Shown here in pieces: positions 10,384-23,506 of a DNA stretch of 64,000 bases; position 1 is the first letter of the stretch; the number at the start of each line of letters is the position of its first letter. The notes under the pieces are model-generated. The model searched no databases, was not told where the DNA came from, and worked only from the letters and a program-made list of their open reading frames with translations. Source of the DNA: Rhexocercosporidium sp. MPI-PUGE-AT-0058 (lineage: Eukaryota; Ascomycota; Leotiomycetes; Helotiales); NCBI GenBank assembly GCA_020746875.1, contig JAGTJL010000012.1, positions 1,116,001 through 1,180,000 on the forward strand, given 5' to 3'. The position numbers were made by a program, and so were the translations under genes.

Positions 10384-13065
10384 TCACTGGGTGATCTCTC
10401 GCGCCGTTGAATCTGCAGTCGTAAAACCGAGCTGCTTTCCCTCATCATCACCTTGATTCATGGCCGCTGGTGTTTCGGGCGTAATCATGACTTCTGGGGT
10501 AGTTCGTTCGTGCTCAAGATGAACTGGGTCGATACCATCGCTATTTGAATTGGCGGTCGAGCCATTGATTCTCAAGGTGGCAACACTTTCCTCCAATGTG
10601 GTCATTGGACTGTCCGCTTGGCTATGCTGTTTAGAGCCTTCACCATCAAGGTGTTCGATGTGTCTCGCGGCGTCCTCTTTATCTTCCTTGCTATCCTGGG
10701 AAATCATGGTAGCCAGGCTTTGGAAATTGAAAAGTGACTCTGTGCCAGCATCCCCACTATCTGAGCTAGTATGCCCTGTTGCAAGGTTTGTTCCAGAAGC
10801 ACTCGGAGAGTCGATGGTGGATGAAGAGCCATGTGTATTGAAGTCGTTTCGAAGACTACCGGGTACCGATTCTACGAAGGATGAAGCAGGACTTGAAGCA
10901 TTGCTCATTTGGCGAAGATGTGATGGCTTATCTGGAGCTGTAGGAGAAGGCGAGGGTTGATGAGAATCATTGATAGCAGCAAGAGTGCTTGTGTCAAGAT
11001 GTCTCGCTCCTGGAATACCATAACCACTTCCCGATCGTGAAAAGTCAATGGGGGCCGAACTGCTGGATGCTGATGTGGCGTTTGGAGGACTGCGATCAAC
11101 CCCTTTTCCCTTTGATTCTGACGTGTCGGGGTCCTCAAGAGTAACTTCTCTTTGCAGGTTACTCGCGCCGCTGTTACCTCTTCGTCTACCAATACCAAGA
11201 TTTGGTAATGATAAGCTCAGAGCACTCCCACTGGCAGAACTTGCCCCACTTCCATAGACTCTCTTGTCTTTCTTCTCCTTTTTCTTGTCATCCTTAGCCT
11301 TCTTCTTCGCTTCCTTAGCGGCTTCCTTATCCATTTTCTTTTTTCTCTCCTCTTCTGCGGCAAGACTTTGTCGAATGGCTTCCATCATCATCATCTCCTC
11401 CAGATCCTCCATCCTACTCCGGTTCCGAGCACCGCCGGACTCCTGTGCCTCTCTACGCATAAGATGAAGCTGATCAGAAACACTTCGTGCAGTCGGCTCG
11501 TTGGCTGTCGGTGATGGAGTAGCTGCACCGCTTGTTCCAGGACTGTTCTCACCCCGGTGGCTTCTTCCGAATCGATTTCGTCCACTAAAGCCAAAACTTC
11601 TTTGGTCCACGGTAGCACCGTTTCCTATCAAATATGCCGCAGTATGTAAGGCAGTTGCCGCTGCTGATCTTCTCGCCAAGTGATTTCTAGCACTCTGGAG
11701 CTTGGTAGACCAATCCGGTCTCACTTTGTCCGTTGTGATTACCGTCGAAGCATTTGCAGATATCGAAATGGTCCGTCTCCGATGAGCTGGAGGTGACAGT
11801 GTTGGGCTTTGCCCTGTAGAGTTGATTGAGGTGGATGATGACATTGCAGAAGAAACATTGCCCACGCCATGGTTCGCGTTCGCATATGATAAACCTCTCT
11901 TAAACGGTGGGTGTTCGTATGTAACACCGAACTCAGGTTGCTGGCAATATGGGCAGCACGCAGGTTCGGAGACCAAAGCCTCTGGATCCACGTTTGCTTC
12001 TGTAGGCGGAGGAGCCGAATTTGAAGGATCGTGGTGCTCAGGAGGATGGGGATCAGGTCGCTTGATCTGGACAAAACATTCAGAGCATATCGGTTGATCA
12101 CAACATCTGGTCTTGTTGAGATATGGTGGATAGTACATGAAGCAGATGGGGCACTCCGCAGAGTCTTTGTACAAATAAACCTCGATGGCCTGTCCATTCA
12201 CATATGGATCTTTTGGGAGCTGGATTTCGCGAGGGACGATTTCGGCGGAAGGGATATTCTTCGAGGCACTCGTTAAGGAAGCTAATGTCTTCGATCGAGG
12301 TCTGAACGGCGAAGACGAATGCGCGGGGGCGGGAGGGGAACTGGGGGTAGAAGCATTGGAGAATGCTGGATGTGACGGTGAAAGAGTTGCGGAAGCATCG
12401 GAAGCAGTTGAATGTGATCGTGAGGATATGGGAGGCATTAGGTTCTGGAGGTTTTGGTGGGAGGGGTTCGCTGATTCGGGAGATAGGGGTCGTGTGAGGT
12501 GATCTGAAGGTATCTCATCCGCAGCAGGAATGGGAAGACCTCTGCCAGCAGCTACCAATTGATGTTCAGCCCATTCTTCCTTGAAGTCGTCCAGTCCTCT
12601 CCAGAACGGTGCCATGCGTCGTTCAATCTGCGGAACGTTAGGACTACGTCCCTTACTGTCAATTATGCAAACATAACATACCATCAACTGCCTCACAATC
12701 GCCTTGTTGAAGTCCTCCGGGCCAGTGTAAACACCCATAGTAACCAGATACCCCCCATCGACATGCTCCTCCTTCAAGCTTCTCTCTCTCTCCTTCACCC
12801 GGGCCACTCTCTCCTTTTCCAACTTCCTGGCCTCCCTTTCCTGTTTAGTTTCCCGCCGTTCCGGAACCTCATTCTGAGAGCTGCTCCCAATCCCCAGGAG
12901 CGAAAGGTTGGGTCTGCTTCCTCTGCCGGAGCGCGAAGTATACACTGGCGCAGCTCTTTCTGCGGGTGATGCTGGTGCACTTGCTCCGCCCGCATCTGTC
13001 TGTCGAGGGTTCGAAGGTGATAATGATTCGGGACCCCGCGCCTCTCTTGTATTGTTGTTTCCCAT
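10384..13065 (-). CDS. Sip5-family protein with RING-like zinc motif and N-myristoylation signal
   Basis: Two exons, 13065-12682 and 12627-10384, with a 54-base in-frame intron (GTATGT...CGCAG), giving 875 residues. The start MGNNNTRE fits N-myristoylation (Gly2, Thr6), which would place the protein at membranes. A basic coiled-coil-like stretch (KQEREARKLEKERVARVKERER) follows. The core has the zinc-binding set ECPICFMYYPPYLNKTRCC, PICSECF and, after a proline-rich insert, CCPYCQQPEFGVTYEHPP. This combination is characteristic of the fungal SIP5 family, named for the yeast Snf1-interacting protein. A second coiled coil rich in Lys and Glu (KKKMDKEAAKEAKKKAKDDKKK) and a long Ser-rich disordered tail follow. 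A role in Snf1/glucose signalling is known only by family. Without splicing, 18 extra residues would interrupt the conserved region between RQLM and IERRMAPFW. Confidence 0.85.
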   Translation of the reverse strand: MGNNNTREARGPESLSPSNPRQTDAGGASAPASPAERAAPVYTSRSGRGSRPNLSLLGIGSSSQNEVPERRETKQEREARKLEKERVARVKERERSLKEEHVDGGYLVTMGVYTGPEDFNKAIVRQLMVCYVCIIDSKGRSPNVPQIERRMAPFWRGLDDFKEEWAEHQLVAAGRGLPIPAADEIPSDHLTRPLSPESANPSHQNLQNLMPPISSRSHSTASDASATLSPSHPAFSNASTPSSPPAPAHSSSPFRPRSKTLASLTSASKNIPSAEIVPREIQLPKDPYVNGQAIEVYLYKDSAECPICFMYYPPYLNKTRCCDQPICSECFVQIKRPDPHPPEHHDPSNSAPPPTEANVDPEALVSEPACCPYCQQPEFGVTYEHPPFKRGLSYANANHGVGNVSSAMSSSTSINSTGQSPTLSPPAHRRRTISISANASTVITTDKVRPDWSTKLQSARNHLARRSAAATALHTAAYLIGNGATVDQRSFGFSGRNRFGRSHRGENSPGTSGAATPSPTANEPTARSVSDQLHLMRREAQESGGARNRSRMEDLEEMMMMEAIRQSLAAEEERKKKMDKEAAKEAKKKAKDDKKKEKKDKRVYGSGASSASGSALSLSLPNLGIGRRRGNSGASNLQREVTLEDPDTSESKGKGVDRSPPNATSASSSSAPIDFSRSGSGYGIPGARHLDTSTLAAINDSHQPSPSPTAPDKPSHLRQMSNASSPASSFVESVPGSLRNDFNTHGSSSTIDSPSASGTNLATGHTSSDSGDAGTESLFNFQSLATMISQDSKEDKEDAARHIEHLDGEGSKQHSQADSPMTTLEESVATLRINGSTANSNSDGIDPVHLEHERTTPEVMITPETPAAMNQGDDEGKQLGFTTADSTAREITQ

Positions 13066-15785
13066 GGTGCCGGCTCACGATCCGCAAGAGCCGGATCAAC
13101 TCAACATTGAGGACGAGAAAGAAAAGAGAGGGACGGTCGACAATTCGAGACGGACGAGAATGGTGGCTGGGTTGGTGTTTGCGAGATTGACGTGGAGCGG
13201 GCCAACGAGGGAGTGTACTGTAATGCAGGTCGTCTCGCCAAGCTCGAACGTGGGGAGGGATGCTTGTGCTTGTACTTGTGCGGAGCCAGCCTGGATCACA
13301 CGAGAGTGATGATCGAGATAAAGCCGGGCAAAGATGGCAATTTCGGTTTGTATTTCTTCGTTGCCGTGGAGGTCGCAGGTCAAAGTATCAGTCAGCTGCG
13401 AAGTCGGTTTTCATGGTAAGCAGTCATCCGGGACAGAGGCGTGCTGCACTCGTGCTGCTGCTTCTTGAGTTGGGGGTTGGGGTGGTGTGTTGACTCGAGT
13501 TGAGACGGCCGGATTGGGTGGTGTGGTCGCTGTCTGCGCCTAGGATGCTTCGACTTGGCCGCGCAGGCTTTGTAGATGCAGTTGCGGAGGGAGGCGAAGG
13601 AGTAAAAGTCAGACAAAATATTTCAAAGGTGAATAGAAAGGAAGGTTCTTGATTTTCATCAGTCAACAATAATGACGCTCTTTCAACGCTGATCGCAGCG
13701 TCGGATACGCGGCGGAGCTATCCCAAACGAGATACGATGGGCTCTGGCTTGAGAAAATGTCAGCCTGGACCTCGTCGAATAATGGTTTTGTCCTGCTGGT
13801 AAAGTTGGAGAATCCGATCAGTATTTGATGGAATTGTTGTGCTGCTGCTTCTCCCTCTGCTTGTTGTTTCGGAATTATCCTTTACATCAAGATGTTGATG
13901 GTGGTTGATGTTGACGTTGTCTCACCAATCGCACCTCCTCCACCAGTACAGCTGCAGTCTTAGCAGTCAGTCAGGGACACAGGCTCAGAGACTTGACTTT
14001 GTTGGAACAAGCTTTGTTCGTTCCATTCCAACCCAATCCTGTTTTGAAGGAGCAACGACCCTGCGTGCCTGGCCTACATTCCCTCTACTGTACGACTCCT
14101 CTCATCACCAATAGCCTGAATGCCCAAGTCGAGAGTCATGTATGTCATGCATGCGGAGCAATTCTCATCTCTGGTAGTCTTTGCTCTGGTTGGCTCAAGT
14201 CACTCTGCGGTATGAGAGATCAGGCGAGCGTTCCCTGCTTCTCTAGCTTGACTGGCTACATAGGAGCCTCTAGACTCTAGGTTTGTACCTGAGCACTCAT
14301 GCAAAAACGGACGCTTTCCATCTGATCTAGGAGGAGTCCTTTTCGTGCCCAAAGTTGGCTTCTTGAAACGTACCAGCGTTCTGGCTGCCATCCCACCAAG
14401 CTGGGTGGGTGTATGCAATGTCAAGACCTTTGTTGGCTTAGTATCTTATCTCATTTATGTTCATCTGTTACCAACAACAAGCCGTAAGGCTGAAGTAGAT
14501 GGCTTGTATTGCAGTGGTGTTAGCAACCACCAAGCCATACAAGTGTCAGGAGAGCTTTAACTCAAGGACGTGGATATCTAAGTGTTAGTTGCACATATTC
14601 AAGCCTTCCAAGTCCAAAAACCCCAAAGATCGGCTTGCTTATTTTCACTAGGCGGGATATTCCCAAAACCCATTACACCACTACGTACTTGAAAAAAATC
14701 CCTCGATTGTCTCTCCTCGAATATTGTACTTTCTTTGCAAGTACACCTTCTCATAAATCACATACCTCGGCTGGTAAGCTTTTTCAAAGTCTTCAGCGTT
14801 AAATACCCCTCAGGACCAGCCCCACATCTCACCAGCCACCAGCCACGCAAGCCACGCACGAGGGGCACACTGTTCCCTGATTTGTTGAGCGCACCGATAA
14901 GAGATACACATGGAGGGATGCTTGATTCCCTCCACGGCCTAGGTCTAGATCTAGATCGCCAGGGTCTGACCTGACAGTCTTGACTCACGCTAGGCACTAG
15001 GCATTTCGGGATAGCATCCATCAGTTTCTGCCAGAAGCAAAGTGATACTGAAGGGCATGAAACAGAGAAAGTCTCGTACAAGACCAAGTGATATTTGCAT
15101 TATTTGTAGCTAGGCGCGCTGAAGCGAGAAATTAAAAGGCTAGGACAAGACCCAGCCATACCCCGATCATCGTGACGTCTTCGATGTTTATCGCGGTCAC
15201 AAAAAACAAAGACTTAGGACGGCAGTTTTGCGCAAGAAGAAGCACGCCATCTCATGTCAACAACACCAATCTACCACACTTTCCCAAGACAAGACACGCT
15301 CAACTCATTACGACTGACCCGGCCTTACGCAGACATGAGAGGAGCGGTAGAGGAGAAAGGAAGGATCATGGAAGCCGCTCCATTCCTACCTATTTCTGCC
15401 GTTGACTTCGCTCCTGCCGAATTGCGAATAAAATACCTCTGGACCCCTGCCCCAGTCTACTCCCCTCTTTCGCCCCACTTCACCATATTTGATTCCCATC
15501 CCATTTTCCTTATTTATCTCTCTCCGCGATATCCTGAACAGGTCGGCGCAACTGTCCGAGTCGCAGCTACGAACTCCCACGTCTTCATCATGTTGTAGTT
15601 ACAGTACACGTCGCATTGCATCCGTTTCTCTGTCCCTATCCCTTCTCGAGTAACGAATACGACCTACTCAGTTAATACACCGCGAATCCAACCGTCACAG
15701 TATATATACACACCTCGGACTCAAGGCTCGTTCTCGGGTTCTCCTCTAATATAACATTCCACACGCACGCTCCCTACCGCTCAAA
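13066..15785. other. Large gene-poor intergenic region between divergent genes
   Basis: This 2.7 kb lies between the Sip5-family gene and the Ara2-like gene, both transcribed away from it. It contains CTG/GTTGTTG-rich patches (13440-13470 and 13830-13930) and many short frames under 115 codons with no recognisable motif. Long 5' leaders or an unannotated noncoding RNA are possible, but nothing in the sequence proves either. The last 200 bases before 15786 are pyrimidine-rich, with a TATATATA element near 15702-15709, as expected of a promoter. Confidence 0.55.
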
Positions 15786-16955
15786 ATGCCACCCACCCAA
15801 CCGCCCCTCTCGACCATCCTCCCCCCTCTAATTTGCGGCACCGCAACATTTAACAACCTCTACAACCCCTCCGCCGCCCTGGTCCCCACGAACGCCATCA
15901 TCGAACGCGCTCTCGCCCTCGGCGTCCGCGCCTTCGATACCTCACCATACTACGGGCCCTCCGAAGAGCTCCTCGGAAAGGCCCTCTCAACCCCGTCCGT
16001 CCTCACCAACCACCCTCGCAGTAGCTACCGTCTTGTCACAAAAGTCGGACGGATCGCCATCGCAGAATTCGACTACAGCGTAGAATGGGTGCGGTATTCG
16101 GTCCAGCGCTCTTTACAGCGATTACAAACTTCATACCTCGACGTAGTCTACTGTCACGATGTCGAGTACGTCTCACCAGCAGAAGTCCTCGTCGCTCTCA
16201 AGGAGCTGCGCCGAATCCGCGATGAGGAAGGTACGGTAAAATACATTGGCATCTCAGGATACCCTGTCCCTTTACTTTGCGAACTTGCGGAGTTGGTGGT
16301 TAAGGAGACGGGCGAGCCGCTGGATGCAGTGATGAGCTATGCGAATTTCTCGCTGCAGAACACGACGTTGATGAGTCTCGGCCTAGAGAGACTGAAGAGA
16401 GCGGGCGTGAGCTGCGTGCCGAATGCGAGTATCCTCGGAATGGGGCTCTTGCGCAGTGCGGGTGTCCCTGTGGGCGGGAAGGGTGATTTCCATCCTGCGG
16501 CGAGGGAGTTGAGGGGCAAGTGTTTGGAGGCTGCGAGGTTTGTGGAGGGGACTGGAGAGAGGTTGGAGGTTGTTGCTATCCGGTGGGGACTGGATACTTG
16601 GTCTCGCGAAGGTGCCGGGCTTGGAGGTATAGGCGGAATCGGAGTCTCAGTCATGGGGGTGAGTAATCTTGAGGAACTCGAAGAGACCATGAGGGTGTGG
16701 AATAGTGTTCTTGACGGTCTACCTCTCGCAGGGCGAGAAGTCTCCAAAGAGAAGAAGGATTGGAGTCTCGCGCGAGCGGAAGCTGTGTCTGAGAAGGCGA
16801 AAGCTGTCTGGGGTATCTTGGGCGAGTGGAAGGATTATACGTGGGCGTCTCCTGAGGAGGGGTATGTTAATGTTAGGGCTGTCAAGAGTGTCGTGGATAA
16901 CGTTGCTCCGCTACCTTTGGTGAAAGATGGTTCTACGAAGGATAGTAGGTTGTGA
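15786..16955 (+). CDS. D-arabinose dehydrogenase (NAD+), Ara2-like aldo/keto reductase
   Basis: A single-exon gene of 389 residues. The aldo/keto reductase barrel starts with LPPLICGTATFNN. The catalytic tetrad is visible as Asp and Tyr in AFDTSPYYG, Lys in LVTKVGR and His in VYCHDVEYV. The further segments IRDEEGTVKYIGISGYP, MSYANFSLQN and VSVMGVSNLEELEETM match the branch that includes yeast Ara2 and plant L-galactose dehydrogenase. These enzymes oxidise a sugar to its lactone. In fungi this feeds D-erythroascorbate synthesis. Length is slightly above the roughly 335 of yeast Ara2 because of an insert near VGGKGDFHPAARE and a longer C-terminal tail. Cytosolic location is expected, since no targeting signal is seen. 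Confidence 0.88.
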   Translation: MPPTQPPLSTILPPLICGTATFNNLYNPSAALVPTNAIIERALALGVRAFDTSPYYGPSEELLGKALSTPSVLTNHPRSSYRLVTKVGRIAIAEFDYSVEWVRYSVQRSLQRLQTSYLDVVYCHDVEYVSPAEVLVALKELRRIRDEEGTVKYIGISGYPVPLLCELAELVVKETGEPLDAVMSYANFSLQNTTLMSLGLERLKRAGVSCVPNASILGMGLLRSAGVPVGGKGDFHPAARELRGKCLEAARFVEGTGERLEVVAIRWGLDTWSREGAGLGGIGGIGVSVMGVSNLEELEETMRVWNSVLDGLPLAGREVSKEKKDWSLARAEAVSEKAKAVWGILGEWKDYTWASPEEGYVNVRAVKSVVDNVAPLPLVKDGSTKDSRL

Positions 16956-17670
16956 TGTAAACATAGCGTGGGTTTAGGTGGCCGGCTGGGTTTGCATAGA
17001 TGGCGTTTGGGAAATAGCAATGAGAAAAAAATCGTATTCTAACCTTCACATTGGTTCCGACCCTCGAGGCTTTTTGCTGTGTGATTTTTGATGCGCGAGC
17101 CTAGAGGAATCTCGGTTAGTTGTTGATGTTTACGCACTGACAGCATGAGCATTGTGCTTATGAGATGGTTGTAGTCGCTTAGCATTTGCTGAAGTCGAAT
17201 TTACGAAATTAGGGACATTAGAGACAATAATATTCTATAGTAAGAGCTTCCATGTTTGCCGGAGGGAGAGAGGAGTTGGGTTCACAAGTCAGACATCCCT
17301 CAAGCAGTGCTAAGTTGACCAAAGTGTCTACCAACTGCTTGGCGCAGTAATTGTATTGATTCTTGTCTATACTATGCAGTACCCAGTTTTTGGTTGTTTC
17401 GTTTCGTTTCCTGACTATGCCGCTTCGATTCATCGATGGTCGAATATGGGAAATGAAGAATCACATTCAAACCCCAGTCTCCAACGATATGTCCATTATG
17501 ACCGAACGAAAACGAATCTCCATCTTTCAAAGTATGATGATGGGAACTTTTGTGTATGAAGAGAAGAAGAGGAATTGAGATATCCAGACGCCATGCAAAA
17601 TGAAAAGAAGAAGAGAGAGATCATCAAATCATCACATCAAGCAGGCATATCTTCTCGAATGGCAAGCCGA
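16956..17670. other. Intergenic region (convergent 3' ends)
   Basis: This region lies between the 3' ends of the Ara2-like gene and the DAHP synthase gene. It is AT-richer than its neighbours. Short open frames on both strands lack any family signature. Confidence 0.55.
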
Positions 17671-18935
<1,265 letters not shown>

Positions 18936-19594
18936 TTTGAATAGAAGAAAAGTTGGAAAGGGGGAGGGAACTAGAAGTGAAAAGTGATAAAGAAAATATG
19001 CAGTATGTAGTGGCCCGATCTGTGCTGCAAAGACTTTGCGGTGTGTTGCGTTGGACCTACAGATGGGAGGGAGGGCAAGAGTGACTGGGCATTGGAGGGG
19101 TCAACCATCAAAAATCTCAGCGGGGCAGTTCGCACGCCAAGACCCTAATGCACATTGAGTTAGGCGAGCCCTCGAGCTCCACTGGATGGCCTGGCTTGCA
19201 GCCTGGGTGCCTGGATCCGACATCACATGTACTCCCTCCTGGCTCGAGGGTCTCCCTTCGCGTCCCATCCAGCCGGGCTGTGGTTCTGGTTCTGGATCCC
19301 CAACCCCAGTTTCAACATCATCTCAAACAGCCAACCGTGCTTTCTCGATTTTGAAGCATCGATGAAACCCACCGCTCTCTTTACTCTCGGCTAGGACTTC
19401 GCCAACCGCTGAAGATATAATACCAGGGTCCTCCGAGATCTGTCCCAGAAATACATTTCGCACATCAATACACACAGCACCATTCTTCTACGGCGCACCG
19501 TACCTTGCCGTCGTGTCCCCAAGTCAACTTCATACGAACACGAGACGACATTATCCAGTCCTGCGCCCTCTATCCTCTAGAGATAGAGAACATC
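18936..19594. other. Intergenic region between divergent genes
   Basis: This is a shared upstream region for the DAHP synthase and the conserved small protein at 19595. A short upstream frame (19505) runs into the latter gene's first exon and is probably leader sequence. No specific regulatory site was recognised. Confidence 0.5.
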
Positions 19595-20535
19595 ATGTTT
19601 ACCCAACCGTGGGCGTCCCGGAAGCGCGACAGGGAAGACGATGAAGAGACTGTGACTTCGGGCGGCTTCAGCGAACACAGATCAGTGAGGCTCCCTCTCA
19701 GACGCGAATTCTTTCTATCCAAAATGCTAATGGCCGCCAGAAACGACGTATTGCTGCTCTGCCTCACCGCCAATCGCCGAAGATTGTTCGACATACCTCG
19801 CCGACCTTTGCTTGGGGAAATAACTATACTTCACAGCCTGCCCCTCCAACTATAACTCCGGTAGACTCGGATTCGGAGGAAGCTGTTGCCGCTTCTGCAG
19901 AGCCAAGATCGTTCTTCTCCCCATACTCTTCCTCCCCGACTACCGCTGGATTTACGCAGAGTGGGTCACCTTCGCCCTTCGTGGACAGCTTCGAAGCTCA
20001 ACAGAGTACCCAATCTACCCAAATGTCCGATGCACCATGCTACAACGACGACTTCGAAATGACAGACTCGATCCATCTTTCTCCAGGCCCTTTTCAGAGC
20101 GATCCATCTCCAAGCATCTCAGGCCGAATTCCAACCCCGATACATAGCTCTTTTTCCCCGTTCATACGAGCCGAGAAGGCTTCTATTCATCGTGAGGGTG
20201 ACTTCGCAGATGATGAGGCTTTGGTTGATAGGTTCCGTCGAGGTCGGAGACTACCTAGTCCTATTAGTGAAGGCGAGACAAGCCCTAGTGTTATTGTCGC
20301 AGGATTTGGAGACATGCAAATGGAAGTTGAGTCCTCATCTCAACCCGACCCGGAGAAGGAGACGCCAACAAAGAAAGGGCACACTCGGTCGAAGCACAGT
20401 CTCAGAAATTGGACTGGATATGGCTCGGAGCTCAATGGGGGAATGAAGAGAAGCTTCAGCATGGGATATCGAGCTGATTGCGAGAAGTGCCGGATGAAGG
20501 TTCCTGGCCATTTCAGTCACATCATTACCTACTAA
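19595..20535 (+). CDS. Conserved fungal protein with C-terminal CEKCRMKVPGHFSHI motif, function unknown
   Basis: Exons 19595-19684 and 19741-20535 flank a 56-base intron (GTGAGG donor, CCGCCAG acceptor), giving 294 residues. Splicing joins the basic N-terminus (TQPWASRKRDREDDEETVTSG) to KRRIAALPHRQSPKIVRH and a long Ser/Pro/Thr-rich, probably disordered middle. The C-terminal ~45 residues are distinct: a basic patch (TKKGHTRSKHSLRNWTGYG), a possible phosphosite region (MKRSFSMGYRADCEKCRMK) and GHFSHI at the end. The CxxC pair with downstream histidines could bind a metal or form part of a protein-interaction motif. I recognise the tail as conserved among filamentous ascomycetes but cannot give a function. 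It is probably nuclear or cytosolic, as there is no signal peptide or TM segment. Confidence 0.75.
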
Positions 20536-23506
20536 GAGAGAAGATGGCTGTATTTCCTGTCTATGTGGACAGAACTGGGCACATTAGCAAGGCGTTCGGG
20601 GCATGTTAATGCGGTAATGAGGGCGTTGGCTCTTGACTTTGAGTGATGCAGTTAGCTTTATTGATAATGACACGATACGTACCAAATCGAGAGAGATATT
20701 TGCACCTTCTTTGTTACATCTACTACTTGGCCGGTTCGGGTCTGGACTCTGTGCTTACAACACAAACATCTGAATAGAAGCTAGCTGTCATTGGTGAGGA
20801 GTAGAAGTGTATGGCTTCAAGTCAGGCGTGACAATACTGGTTGCTATTGAAACAAGTGCTTCAAGAACTGCTGTTTAAGGCATTCGAATGCTGATTTACA
20901 AAATTACGAGCTTCTCCAAGGAAGGAGAATCGAGTAATCCAGGTCTGGAATCGACTCTGCACACTAACGCTAAACCGAACAAAGTATTCTCTCTCATTCC
21001 TCTCCAAGAGGGTATTCTACAATAGTCGAAGCACAACATCTCTAGTCTACAATCAAAACCCAGCTCACATCAACCCCACCAAAAAATCTATTTTATACTG
21101 CACGCAAAAGCAGGCCTATACTAATCAACCCCACCAATTTCCTGTTCCTATCACCTTCCCCTGGCTCTTGGGAAGAGCAGCATACAATATTCCCACTCCG
21201 GAAGCTGTCATCTCGCATACAAGCGGCACCTCGCAACCCAATAACAACATACCGTTTAAACACTTACCCGAACTTGAAGTCCCCAACTCGTTGAGGAAGG
21301 TTTTGTTGCACGTCTCATTTCCACCCTCTTTGTGCCTTTGCGTCAAAGAAGGGCGGAAAAGGCTGATTCTAATGGATCTTCTGCGGCGTGGAGGGCAGAG
21401 AGGGCGGTACGGTGGGAGCAGGGCGGCGGGATGGGATGCCTCAACTTTGACGCCCTGTTCATATTACCTTGCTCTACATTACCGAAGCAGTATCTTACCG
21501 CTCAGTTGGCTCACTCCCAGAGAAGGGTGCGTGTGGCCTTTCCAGACTTCTGCTTCTGTTGCAAATCGCACCTTTGCGCGACCGGGAAACCTGAGTTACA
21601 TTCGGGCGAGCAACCTGGTGCTCGGGAGAGGCGTGGGCGTGGCTGGGCTGAGAGTTGGCCGTGGGCCGCTGTGTGAACAACATAACTTTGAGAGAATTCG
21701 GGAAGGTTGTTTGGACGGGGAGTTAGAGTACATGGCGTGATATTTGGCCGTGAATAGGCTGAGAAAATAGGAGGGAAAGAAAAGTTTGATAGAGTTGAAA
21801 AGTAACAGCTTGAAGTCAGACTATTAAATTAAAAAGATGCGTCTTGGGGGACTGCTGCGCTGGCTGGCAATTAGGACAGAGAGCTCACTCTTTGGACTTC
21901 TTTGATGCTGAGCGATTAGGAACCATCTTCCCACTCCATTAACACCAGATCACGAGGTCTTTCATATCAAATCCCTCAGCCTTCTGTTGCACGTCGTCCA
22001 AATGAGGGTTCGCGATTCCCAGTCTGGCAGTTTGCGCATCTCATGTTCCATAATCTCCTTTTGGACCGGAAAAGAGACGGAACCTCTCCTTCCAGCCCTC
22101 AGCACCTTACAAACACTAATCTGCATCCGGCCAACGCATACTCCATGATCCAGCTCTTCATGCGCCTAGGAACTTTTTCCACGAATCCCCATCCCAGTTA
22201 CTGGTGCTACAGATGATGCGGAGGCTTTTCCTGCGGAAGTCAGAGTGGTCAGAGATCTCAAATCCGACTTATCGAGGTTGCAGTTGGAGGGTTTGGGGGC
22301 CGAAATGGGCATGGCGTTGCCCGATAGAGATGGCCATGTCCCGTCGGATGGATATTTCGGGTACGGAAGAGAGTGGTTTTGTACTTTTGATGTGCCTAGA
22401 CTATTCGTTTCTTGGGCTTGGGAATCTTCAGGAGAATCTCATGCATCTCGTTCCCGGCCGGGTGAGCAGATGTTCATGCCCGATGCTTGTCTCTTGCGAG
22501 GCTAGGCGTTGTGCAACTTCGGGAATCCAGTGTCCTTGACCCAACGCAGTCAGTCGACTTTATCCTCCGTAAGTTTTACTGTACTGTACTATACTGTACC
22601 GAACATGTAGAGAGTTATGCAAGCACCTCTTCAGCCGGCCGATTCGTGCATTGCCGCGCATGCTTTTCAGGTGGACAAAATTTGCTCGTTATTGCAAACA
22701 AACGCCTCGCCGTGGCTCAGCTCAATCAATGCTATGCGCCACCAACTCTGTCTCTGTACTCTGGGATATGGCACGGCATGACCTCGTCGACTCTTCTCAT
22801 GCTCTGCACCCTGAATGAGAGTATGAATTAGGAAATATGGAAAAGGAAGCTCCGTTGCGATGTGCATCAAAAGTATCTTTTGTCTTGGTCTTATTAGCTC
22901 GTCCGCTTCAAACATCTCCACTATTCGATATCTTACCTCGCAACATACTCTTTTATATCAGCACTGTGCCTTATCTTGTCTGATTGTGTCTGAGAACATG
23001 GAAACCGTCCTTCCGTGCGATGTGCATCAAAACTATTTTCATCGTGTCTTTGAAGAGTCCAAGCCAAATATTGACGTTGTTCGGCGAAGTCACAAGCCAA
23101 GATAGTTACATTCGGGGAGGAAGGTTACCGAAGAGGCTCAAATTACATGGGTCTTTGCTTTCGATGGTAAGCTCTGATACTTACTCTCGATGTACTCCCT
23201 CCGTGGTTCAATCATCTGACTGTACCCCACTCGTACCGTGTTTACAATTGAGTCCAGTACCACGGATTTGATATCATGAATCATCACTTCACGAATCGGG
23301 GAGTAATACATGCCTCCGTGCTACTTGCAACAAAAATACATTCCAGTCTATGAATACATTCACTGTTCATCGTCTGACTCAATATTCCATCCGCCGTCTA
23401 CATTTCGCCGAGTCGATACCTGAAATATCGTCCCGTCACTCGGAGGGATAATAGTGCATCCGTTCGACGTGCAACAGAACCGTTTCTACTCTCCCTCATT
23501 GGTTTT
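20536..23506. other. Large gene-poor intergenic region with imperfect repeats and unresolved frames
   Basis: No gene could be supported in this 3 kb. A 190-codon frame at 21168-21740 has no domain-like composition and is overlapped by other frames. A frame at about 22155-22505 has a more coding-like composition (PVTGATDDAEAF..., DLKSDLSRLQLEGLGAEMG) but lacks an ATG and recognisable splice partners. It may be a gene remnant. Imperfect direct repeats containing GCGATGTGCATCAAAA occur near 22854 and 23019, with a weaker copy near 23459. An ACTGT-rich patch lies at 22577-22600. Confidence 0.5.

Noticed and set aside
21168..21740. 190-codon open frame in the gene desert
   Set aside because: It has no domain, skewed low-complexity composition and overlapping frames on both strands, so it is most likely chance.
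22155..22505. Coding-like frame without ATG
   Set aside because: Its composition looks protein-like but it has no start codon, no clear splice partners and no recognised family. It is kept only as a possible remnant.
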